Assembly: GCF_002021565.1 (NCBI RefSeq)
Contig: NZ_MSZX01000005.1
Coordinates: forward strand, 186,027-250,026
Length of the DNA: 64,000 bases
Direction: 5' to 3'
Origin: Paenibacillus selenitireducens
GTDB lineage: Bacteria > Bacillota > Bacilli > Paenibacillales > Paenibacillaceae
A program made the translations under genes and the position numbers. Positions 1 to 6,201 of the stretch are shown one piece after another (within the stretch, counting starts at the first letter, position 1; each line of letters begins with the position of its first letter). Below the pieces are notes generated by a model. That model was not told where the DNA came from. It saw only the letters and a program-made list of their open reading frames with translations, and made no database searches.

Positions 1-2
1 AG

Positions 3-332
3 GGCAAGGGTATACGTGCGAGATATGGTCACAGTGCAGAGAAATTGACGTATCAAGCGATGCAGCCGCCTGCCATTCTCTATCACGGTACGAACGCCAA
101 AGTTGTACATCAGATTTTAGCCGAGGGACTTAAGCCTATGGGAAGACAGTACGTGCATTTATCTGAAAATATAGAGTTTGCTACGCTAGCGGGAAAAAGA
201 CGAGGAGAGCTTGTTATTCTTGAAGTGGATACAGCGCATGCGGCTCAAAACGGGGGTACGTTTTATTTTGCAGAAAGTGGTGTATGGTTGGCGGATAAGA
301 TACCTGCAGGGTGTATGAGGATACATGGATGA
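3..332 (+). CDS. kptA: RNA 2'-phosphotransferase KptA/Tpt1, 5' end outside window
   Basis: This is the last 109 codons of a KptA/Tpt1 family protein; full-length members are about 180 residues, so the N-terminal part lies before the window. The visible part opens with an IRARYGHS motif, followed by ILYHGT and a YVHLSENIEFA segment, all typical of the NAD-dependent phosphotransferase fold. In eukaryotes the family removes the 2'-phosphate left by tRNA splicing, giving ADP-ribose 1'',2''-cyclic phosphate. Bacteria lack that splicing pathway, so the physiological substrate here is unknown. The reading frame is intact up to its stop and nothing suggests decay. Family assignment is confident; the biological role is not. 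Confidence 0.88.
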   Translation, partial: GKGIRARYGHSAEKLTYQAMQPPAILYHGTNAKVVHQILAEGLKPMGRQYVHLSENIEFATLAGKRRGELVILEVDTAHAAQNGGTFYFAESGVWLADKIPAGCMRIHG

Positions 333-778
333 TACATAGTACATGGTTTCCGAATTCAATGATATAAAAGTAATCAAAAAACTCCTGATGATGTGTTGAG
401 ACCACAGAAAGAGTACCTTCACCCTAACCAAGTGAGCCTTCCTCGATTTTTTTCCATCCAGATGGGCCTTGTTATTATCTATAATGGAGTAATACAAGAT
501 AGGACGTAGGAATGAGCTTTGTTTATGATCTATATTGGATTTTATGCAGGATAGGAGCCACGAATTGAGGATTATTAATGTTTTTCATCCATTTTTATTG
601 GAAATATACAATATAGACGCTTTAATATAGGCAAATCCGTTAAAGTTATTGGATTTATCCAACATAGCCAACTTCGTCATGATCTTTATCATCGATATAG
701 TTAAAATACTAAAATTATCAGTGCCTTATGATGTTTTGCAGGGGTTTCTTTATTGTTCTAAAAGGGGAACGATGATAA
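333..778. other. AT-rich intergenic stretch without a recognisable gene
   Basis: About 450 bases with no open frame that resembles a protein and no ribosome binding site followed by a convincing start until position 779. Open frames on the minus strand here lack a start with a binding site and look random. No terminator-like hairpin with a T run was found after kptA. I see nothing supportable in it. Confidence 0.5.
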
Positions 779-856
779 ATGTCGAATACAAGAATGTGGA
801 GTAAAAAAGACGATGAATTATTCATAGAGGATAACGGCTCCATTTCACAACAATAA
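779..856 (+). CDS. Possible 25-residue small protein upstream of DUF4177 gene
   Basis: A 25-codon frame starts at an ATG preceded by AAAGGGGA about ten bases upstream and ends 16 bases before the next gene, whose own binding site (AAGGATGG) begins right after this stop. The peptide starts MSNTRMW and is hydrophilic and acidic in its second half, with no membrane segment. The tight spacing suggests translational coupling or co-transcription with the DUF4177 gene. An overlapping ATG a few bases upstream opens only a ten-codon frame. I do not recognise the peptide and its function is unknown; it could be a leader peptide. Confidence 0.4.
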   Translation: MSNTRMWSKKDDELFIEDNGSISQQ

Positions 857-872
857 GAAGGATGGTAATCAG

Positions 873-1070
873 ATGGAACAGTGGGAATATCGAACGCTCA
901 AATTTCTTACAAAAGGTTTCTTTACGGGAGGAAAGTTAGATTTAGATGAATTCGATAACGAACTTAACGCGATGGGATCTCAGGGCTGGGAACTCATTTC
1001 TTGTTTTGATACAAGCCAATATCAGGGATCTTCGAAGGAAGTTATTTGCGTATTTAAACGAAAGAAATAA
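873..1070 (+). CDS. DUF4177 domain protein
   Basis: A 65-residue protein beginning MEQWEYRTL, with a central GSQGWELIS motif and a C-terminal strand ending FKRKK. The WEY opening, the conserved GWEL turn and the length fit the DUF4177 family of small soluble alpha/beta proteins of unknown function. The start ATG has AAGGATGG upstream at good spacing. It follows a possible 25-residue gene by 16 bases and precedes a 53-residue gene by about 80. No promoter was resolved. Confidence 0.82.
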   Translation: MEQWEYRTLKFLTKGFFTGGKLDLDEFDNELNAMGSQGWELISCFDTSQYQGSSKEVICVFKRKK

Positions 1071-1151
1071 ATAGATACTTATGATATTAGCTGAATGCAA
1101 GCAGAGAATGGGTACGATTATTCAATTTTTACGTAGTATGGAGGAATAACG

Positions 1152-1313
1152 ATGCGTTCAGAAGATCAAATTAAACGTATGATTATTCAGTTAGAGCAGA
1201 CGAAGCAGCGGCTCGAATCCGTTCATGAAAGTAATGAATTACGCGAGATTGTTGCTAGAATAGAAATGTTGGAATGGGTGCTAAATGCACCTACGGGAAA
1301 ATATCACGTCTGA
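1152..1313 (+). CDS. Small helical hypothetical protein, 53 aa
   Basis: A 53-codon frame starting at ATG with GGAGG six to ten bases upstream. The product begins MRSEDQIKRM, has a heptad-like run of charged and leucine residues through the middle (QLEQTKQRLE, then ELREIVARIEMLEWVL) and ends GKYHV, which suggests a single long helix or helical hairpin. A perfect hairpin with a T run follows 15 bases after the stop, so the small gene cluster ends here. I do not recognise the family; coding status is well supported by binding site, helix pattern and terminator. Confidence 0.68.
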   Translation: MRSEDQIKRMIIQLEQTKQRLESVHESNELREIVARIEMLEWVLNAPTGKYHV

Positions 1314-1328
1314 GGTATTTAATGAATG

Positions 1329-1352
1329 AACCGCGTAAAACGCGGTTTTTTT
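1329..1352 (+). terminator. Rho-independent terminator after 53-aa gene
   Basis: AACCGCGT and ACGCGGTT form an 8-bp perfect stem around an AAA loop, followed directly by five more Ts. This ends the small-gene cluster at 779-1313. Confidence 0.9.
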
Positions 1353-1369
1353 GTTGTCATAAATACAGG

Positions 1370-1597
1370 GTGTTGTCGAAAAGGATCGTCCAAGTAAACG
1401 ATAAATCCATTTTATTTTCTGTTTTTGTTTTGATTCTTCTCATCACGATGATCTTTCTGACCTGTTTCAGTCTGCTCTGGTTTGTTTACCACGAATCACC
1501 CCCTCACCCGGTAGCCCATAACGGTCTATTAGATCTTCGATCATATGATTTGGATGATGCTCCACCGATTACCCTTGATGGGGAGTGGAGGTATTAG
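1370..1597 (+). pseudogene. 5' fragment of a 7TM-DISM-type sensor protein
   Basis: A frame with a possible GTG start encodes a short basic N-terminus, one strong membrane helix (ILFSVFVLILLITMIF and onward) and then a segment NGLLDLRSYDLDD...ITLDGEW that matches the start of the extracellular 7TMR-DISMED2-type domain found before seven-helix sensor kinases or diguanylate cyclases. The frame then stops at TAG, where members of the family continue for several hundred residues. The rest is not found nearby, so this is read as a truncated remnant. It follows the terminator at 1329 by 18 bases. Confidence 0.6.
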
Positions 1598-1599
1598 GG

Positions 1600-1728
1600 A
1601 TTTGCTGCTATGGCTTGAGTCCGCCTTTGCTCCCGGATTTCTATGACAGCATAGACGATCGTCGCGAGGCATTCATTGATTACAACCGCCGGAATGAACA
1701 ACAGGATATGAACATGGACAAATTATGA
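1600..1728 (+). pseudogene. Possible 3' end of a second unidentified gene
   Basis: Directly after the truncated sensor fragment, in another frame, about 40 codons without an obvious start read YGLSPPLLPDFYDSI, then a charged stretch ending NMDKL before a TGA. The composition is protein-like, but I do not recognise it. It may be the tail of a different gene joined to the sensor fragment by a deletion. Evidence is the open frame and residue composition only. Confidence 0.25.
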
Positions 1729-1751
1729 AATTGGTTCAAAATAAATCATAA

Positions 1752-1824
1752 GACTACTATTATAGTCTAGACACATATAGACTATTGCGGTAGTATATAA
1801 CTACGCAAGACTATTACAATAGTC
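1752..1824 (+). promoter_or_regulatory. Three BlaI-type operator dyads
   Basis: Three copies of GACTA-N6-TAGTC lie upstream of the repressor gene: 1752-1767 (perfect arms), 1780-1795 (last base changed, TAGTA) and 1809-1824 (perfect; the full 16 bases are a palindrome around AC). Their starts are 28 and 29 bases apart. BlaI/MecI repressors are known to bind short dyads of this kind as dimers and to autoregulate. A -10-like TACTAT lies inside the first copy, 18 bases after TTGGTT (1731), but the promoter is not clearly resolved. Confidence 0.78.
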
Positions 1825-1842
1825 CGAAAAGGAGGTGTACAT

Positions 1843-2202
1843 ATGGAGATAAAGCTTTTCGATTCCGAGCTCAAAATAATGGATGTCTTGTGGAAAGAGG
1901 GAGATTTAACGGCAAAAGAGCTTACCGGCATTCTAAAGGAACAGGTCGGATGGAACAAGAATACGACCTATACAGTGATTAAAAAGTGCATTGACAAGGG
2001 TGCAATTGAACGGCTAGAACCAAATTTTGTATGCCGAGCGGTCCTCCCCAAAGAACAAGTGCAGGAACAGGAAGCTACGGAACTTATCAACAAAGTATTT
2101 GATGGATCAGCAGATTTACTTTTTGCTTCCCTTCTGAACAGGAAAAACCTGTCTCAGGAAGAAATAGATCGGTTAAAGCAATTTGTCAATAATTTGAAGT
2201 GA
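1843..2202 (+). CDS. BlaI/MecI/CopY family transcriptional repressor
   Basis: 119 residues, the usual length of the family. The N-terminal half is a winged helix: MEIKLFDSELKIMDVLW, then LTAKELTGIL and the recognition region WNKNTTYTVIKKC; the C-terminal half is the helical dimerisation and cleavage domain ending in a short lysine tail. The ATG has AAGGAGGTG upstream at ideal spacing. The stop is followed after ten bases by the M56 protease gene, the standard repressor-sensor pair. It very likely represses its own operon through the three dyads upstream, and is inactivated by proteolysis when the partner senses its signal. No beta-lactamase gene is adjacent. Confidence 0.93.
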   Translation: MEIKLFDSELKIMDVLWKEGDLTAKELTGILKEQVGWNKNTTYTVIKKCIDKGAIERLEPNFVCRAVLPKEQVQEQEATELINKVFDGSADLLFASLLNRKNLSQEEIDRLKQFVNNLK

Positions 2203-2212
2203 GGTGACAGAT

Positions 2213-3880
2213 TTGAGTCTTTTTGATATGAGCCTCTCTGCGGCAGTTTTGATTATCGCGATTGTCATAATTCGTGCGCTTGCTCTGCACAAGCTGCCGA
2301 AAAAGACTTTTCTTGTCCTGTGGGGCGTTGTGATTTGTCGCCTGTTGATTCCGTTTTCGATTCCGTCAGGTATTAGCGTTTATACGGTAATTGACTTACT
2401 GAAACAGGCTGTTATGAAGTCGGAGGACTTAGCTGCCCCTGTAAAATCGATGGGAATTCCTTATATAGGCATTACCCCTAATCCGGAACAATTCATTGGA
2501 GTCGATAGGCCAGTTATACCCGTTTCTCTTTTTACAAGTATTTGGCTGGTGGGGATGTGTGTTTGCGCATTGTTTTTCATTGTGACTTATATCAAGTACA
2601 CTAGAGAGTTTAATACCTCTCTACCTGTGGAGAAGGATTTTGTCGTTCACTGGCTAGGGGAACATCCTATGCGGCGACCAGTCCAAATCAGGCAATCCGA
2701 TAAAATAACAGCGCCCCTAACCTATGGAGTATTCCGGCCTGTGGTACTCCTGCCCAAAACAACGGACTGGACAGATGAAACAAGCCTACGTTATGTCCTT
2801 GCCCATGAATTTGTACATATCCGGCGCTTTGACACGTTAACAAAGCTGCTTTTGGTATCGGTATTATCTATACATTGGTTTAATCCCATTGTATGGGTGA
2901 TGTATGTGCTGGCCAACCGTGATCTTGAACTTTCTTGCGATGAAACTGTGGTGAGGACCTACGGGGAAACGATAAAATCTGCATACGCTATGACACTCAT
3001 CGGCATGGAAGAGAAGAAAAGCAGGCTGACCCCTTTTTGCATCAATTTTAGTAAAAACGTGATAGAAGAAAGGATTGTGTCTATCATGAAAATGAAGAAA
3101 ACTTCCAGTATCGGAATGATATTGGCTCTAGCTTTGACTCTTGGTATACCTGCTGTATTTGCGACTAACGCTGTCGGAGCAACAGATAATGACCAAGCTA
3201 GCATCTCTCTTATATCTACCAAAGATGCAAATGGATCAAAAAAGATCAGTTTTGATGGCGGTAAAACTTGGATGGATGAGGTGGAATACCAAAAGATAAA
3301 TCCGTTGTCTGACATCGATTGGTGGACGTATGATGAATATAAAGAATGGCTAGCAGAAGAAAAGAAAACCTTGCCAAATTTGATCGGCGAAAAGAGTGGT
3401 TATTATGATAAAGATGGTGTTTTGCACACTGAGGTATGGACACAGGAAAAGGTAGATGAAACTATAGCCCTGTATGAACAAACACTTGAGGACATCAAAA
3501 ATGGTGCAAAGGTTTCTAAATCTGTAAATGGTGACATAAGTGTAGGTTTTACAATTAAACCATCCGCTTCAATTATAGTAACAAAAGCGGATAGTACTAC
3601 CGTGGAAGGTACTGGCGTAAATGAAAATCCTAATTCATTCGATTCTACTGTTACATATTCTATTGCATTCCACTTTGAAAACGGTGATACGAAAGAATTT
3701 ATTTCATATCATTCAAAGAAAGAACTCATTGCCGCGGTAAAAGCATTTTGCGCCGAGCAAGTGAAGGCAGAAAAAATGACTCAGCAAGAAGCAGATGAGA
3801 TTTTAAGCAAGTACAAATTAGAGTTATTGATAGCGCTAATGTCGCATGATGGAATAATAAACATTACTTCGCGGCAGTAA
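2213..3880 (+). CDS. BlaR1-like M56 family membrane metalloprotease
   Basis: 555 residues from a TTG start; AGGTGA six bases upstream favours it over a GTG at 2204 that lies within that binding site. The N-terminal part has about four membrane helices and a gluzincin motif HEFVH near residue 198 followed by RRFDTLTK, the M56 signature. A further helix (IGMILALALTLGIPAVF, near residue 303) leads into an extracellular region of about 240 residues. That region has no visible SxxK or KTG motif, so it is unlike the penicillin-binding sensor of true BlaR1; it contains KISFDGGKTW and acidic stretches. The ligand is therefore unknown. Paired with the BlaI-type repressor. Confidence 0.88.
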   Translation: MSLFDMSLSAAVLIIAIVIIRALALHKLPKKTFLVLWGVVICRLLIPFSIPSGISVYTVIDLLKQAVMKSEDLAAPVKSMGIPYIGITPNPEQFIGVDRPVIPVSLFTSIWLVGMCVCALFFIVTYIKYTREFNTSLPVEKDFVVHWLGEHPMRRPVQIRQSDKITAPLTYGVFRPVVLLPKTTDWTDETSLRYVLAHEFVHIRRFDTLTKLLLVSVLSIHWFNPIVWVMYVLANRDLELSCDETVVRTYGETIKSAYAMTLIGMEEKKSRLTPFCINFSKNVIEERIVSIMKMKKTSSIGMILALALTLGIPAVFATNAVGATDNDQASISLISTKDANGSKKISFDGGKTWMDEVEYQKINPLSDIDWWTYDEYKEWLAEEKKTLPNLIGEKSGYYDKDGVLHTEVWTQEKVDETIALYEQTLEDIKNGAKVSKSVNGDISVGFTIKPSASIIVTKADSTTVEGTGVNENPNSFDSTVTYSIAFHFENGDTKEFISYHSKKELIAAVKAFCAEQVKAEKMTQQEADEILSKYKLELLIALMSHDGIINITSRQ

Positions 3881-3975
3881 GGCAATATGTAAGGTTTGGC
3901 TAAGAATCGGCGGTCTTGAATGCAAACATCAAAACAGTCGCTTGTGAAAAAAATAGGTGAATTGTTTTTTGGACT

Positions 3976-4018
3976 ATGTGAAAGGTATCACATGTAATAT
4001 TCCAAGATATTTTATATA
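3976..4018 (+). promoter_or_regulatory. Fnr/CRP-type site and putative promoter
   Basis: ATGTGA-AAGGTA-TCACAT is a perfect inverted repeat (3976-3993) containing TGTGA-N6-TCACA, the consensus bound by CRP/FNR family activators including Bacillus Fnr. Its centre is at 3984.5. A -10-like TATATA at 4013-4018 would put the transcription start about 40 bases from that centre, the usual position for this class of activator. The lipoprotein gene starts at 4041. No good -35 box is present, which fits an activator-dependent promoter. Confidence 0.62.
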
Positions 4019-4040
4019 TAGAGTAGAAAGGAAGTTGGAG

Positions 4041-5453
4041 ATGCGAAAGTTTTATAGCTTGCTTTTGGTAAGTGTGCTCGCGTTGTCGCTGTTCTTATCA
4101 GCCTGCTCTAAAGACAAGAATGCTTTGAAGCTATTAGGCGAGGATGAACAGGTGAAGCTCAAGGTCGTGTGCTTTGATGAAAACTACTTCTATCAGCAAT
4201 ATGCCAATTATTTCTCTATGAAATATCCGAATGTTGAATTCGAAGTCATTTCCACGAACAAAATGCAGCAGGAGCTCGAGGAGTCGAAGAATCCAGATTC
4301 CAATGAGGCCTACACCAAGTTCATTGAGAAAAATCAACCAGATGTTTTAATGCTGTATGCAAATCAATTTGAGAAATTTGCATCCGCAGGCAAGCTCTAT
4401 GAGTTGGATACGATGATCAAACAAGAAAAATTCGATATGGACAGTATAATCCCTAACGTGATTCAGCTGTTGAAAGACAAGGGCGGCGGTAAAATTTACG
4501 GCCTTGCTCCTACATTCAGCGCCCAAGCGATCTACTATAATATCGATATGTTCCAGAAGTATGGCGTTGATCTGCCTAAGAATCAGATGACTTGGGAAGA
4601 GGTACTCCAGTTAGCCAAGCGGTTCCCAACGGGAGGATCGGAGAAGGATCGGGAATATGGGCTATATATGGATTATGGGATGACGCCTTCGAATTTCATT
4701 ATGATGGTCGCCAACACCGAAAATTTGCGTCTCGTGGATAAAGAAGAAGAAAAAGTACAATTTGACGCGGAGCAATGGAGAAAGGTCTATCAGCTTGTCG
4801 TGGATGGCTTCCAGTCGAAAACGCTCGTGAATAGAGATATGAATATGCAAGGGGGGACGATGGAGAGTTATTATCAGGGCAAAACGTTCCTCATGGGGAA
4901 AACTGCAATGGCGATTGGCGGAACTTGGTTAACGAATGAGATGCAGCGAGTCAAAGATGATTTGAAAGATTATAAGCCATTCCAATGGGGAGTCGTAACC
5001 GCCCCTGTCAGCGCGATGGACCCGAATACGGCGGATAGTATGTATCTCGATGAAATAATAGCGATCAATGCGCAGTCGCCGAATACGCGTGCTGCATGGG
5101 AATTCGTGAAGTTTGTCAATGGCCCTGAGATGGCGAAGATGCAGTCGCGCCAATTGAGTGGTAGTTTGCCAACGCGGAAGGAATTTATCAAAGACAAGGA
5201 GAACCATGACTTGTCCGCATTCTATATGTTGACTCCCCGGGCTAAAAACGTAACCTATCGTTTTGAGAAGACACCTGAAAGCTTCTTCCAGACCATATTG
5301 CAGGTAATGGATGAGCAAACAAAACAAGTGCTGGACAACACGCAGTCGGCCGACCAAGCGATAACGAATATCCAGAAGCAGCTGCAGGAGGGTCTAATCA
5401 AAGCCAAGCAGGAGGAAAAGGCAGCTAAAGAGAAGGAACAAGCCAAGAAGTAA
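4041..5453 (+). CDS. Extracellular solute-binding lipoprotein (family 1)
   Basis: 470 residues. The chosen ATG has GAAAGGAAG upstream and opens directly into a lipoprotein signal peptide with lipobox LSAC (Cys 22). The mature protein resembles family 1 (sugar-type) ABC solute-binding proteins: an early VVCFDENYF strand, DVLMLYANQFEKFA, YGLAPTFSAQAIYYN, and later GKTAMAIGGTWL and a WEFVKFVNG helix. The C-terminus is a lysine and glutamate rich helix. It is anchored on the outer face of the membrane and would deliver a substrate to an ABC importer, but no permease or ATPase genes are adjacent, so it is an orphan. A Fnr/CRP-type dyad lies upstream. The substrate cannot be read from the sequence. 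Confidence 0.9.
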   Translation: MRKFYSLLLVSVLALSLFLSACSKDKNALKLLGEDEQVKLKVVCFDENYFYQQYANYFSMKYPNVEFEVISTNKMQQELEESKNPDSNEAYTKFIEKNQPDVLMLYANQFEKFASAGKLYELDTMIKQEKFDMDSIIPNVIQLLKDKGGGKIYGLAPTFSAQAIYYNIDMFQKYGVDLPKNQMTWEEVLQLAKRFPTGGSEKDREYGLYMDYGMTPSNFIMMVANTENLRLVDKEEEKVQFDAEQWRKVYQLVVDGFQSKTLVNRDMNMQGGTMESYYQGKTFLMGKTAMAIGGTWLTNEMQRVKDDLKDYKPFQWGVVTAPVSAMDPNTADSMYLDEIIAINAQSPNTRAAWEFVKFVNGPEMAKMQSRQLSGSLPTRKEFIKDKENHDLSAFYMLTPRAKNVTYRFEKTPESFFQTILQVMDEQTKQVLDNTQSADQAITNIQKQLQEGLIKAKQEEKAAKEKEQAKK

Positions 5454-5543
5454 GGCTGAATGAGCATCAGGTCTTATAAAATAAGCTATTCATCATTTCA
5501 TCACTCGGATTTTGAAAGATTTTGAGATACGTATGATAAACAA

Positions 5544-5897
5544 ATGCAGATTCGTGAATATTTAAATCATTATCATTATGTTGCCTTCATCGCAGATGGA
5601 AGTACACTCCCTAGAGAAAATGGTACCATTTCCCCCATGACGAGTCCCAGTCCATTTATTACACCAGAGAGTTTAAAAAAAGTCATTCGTTTTTCAGATA
5701 GCAAAAGTATATGTGGGATGGCTATACCAAAAGGAATAACGGTTATTACTGGTGGTGGCTTTTCCGGGAAAAGTACAATGCTTGCGATTGAAATGGGCAT
5801 TAATAATCACATTCCGGGTGATGGACGAGAGTTTGTTATTTCGGTGGATTCTGCTCAAAAAATTTATATAGATAATGATCCGTATCAATCTACCTGA
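5544..5897 (+). pseudogene. Truncated ABC-class ATPase (DUF2791) fragment
   Basis: 117 codons match the central part of the predicted ABC-class ATPase family DUF2791: FIADGS.LPRE, then GMAIPKGITVITGGGFSGKST (a P-loop) and NHIPGDGREFVI. Full members are over 500 residues, so both the N-terminal region and everything after the P-loop section are missing. The frame ends at 5897, where similarity stops and a second truncated gene on the other strand begins. There is no ribosome binding site at the first ATG. A broken remnant, not a functional gene. Confidence 0.75.
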
Positions 5898-5964
5898 TCA
5901 TTTCTGATATATTTAGCAATGTGCTTTTGCCGGTACCCGAGCCACCGATGATTTGGATTTTCAA
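5890..5964 (-). pseudogene. 5' stub of a P-loop kinase-like gene
   Basis: On the minus strand GGAGGTGC (5978-5971) lies six bases before a TTG start that opens MKIQIIGGSGTGKST, the N-terminus of a small nucleoside-kinase or topology-modulation type P-loop protein. After nine more residues the frame stops at 5890. The family is usually 160 to 180 residues, so only the first 24 codons remain. The loss of homology coincides with the end of the DUF2791 fragment on the other strand, marking a deletion or recombination joint near 5888-5900. Confidence 0.65.
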
Positions 5965-6011
5965 TTAAATGCACCTCCAATTTGTGATGTCAACGGGTTT
6001 CACGACCGTGC

Positions 6012-6161
6012 CCTTATCGTATTTCTTTTCGCTTGACGAAGCTGTTCGCATGGAACGATTACGGAGCAGAGAAATGGAACGAAAAGGGCTGAATGACATG
6101 TGGCTTTAATGAAAATGGCGAATATACGAATGACTTTTTAGAGTATTTAAGCTCTAGTTAA
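6012..6161 (+). pseudogene. Possible decayed C-terminal coding remnant
   Basis: One frame reads protein-like across an internal stop: LFAWNDYGAEKWNEKG, TGA, then CGFNENGEYTNDFLEYL up to a TAA at 6159-6161. Aromatic and acidic content suggest a former C-terminus of an unknown protein. There is no start or binding site. I do not recognise a family; this may be chance. Confidence 0.25.
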
Positions 6162-6201
6162 ATGGATGCTAATAGACCTTTCTCTTTTTAAAAAAAGGGT
6201 A

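Noticed and set aside
186-497. Minus-strand open frame of about 100 codons antisense to kptA
   Set aside because: No ribosome binding site, biased composition and overlap with the real kptA frame; read as a shadow.
2204-2212. GTG start for the M56 protease at 2204
   Set aside because: This codon is part of the AGGTGA ribosome binding site for the TTG at 2213, which has proper spacing.
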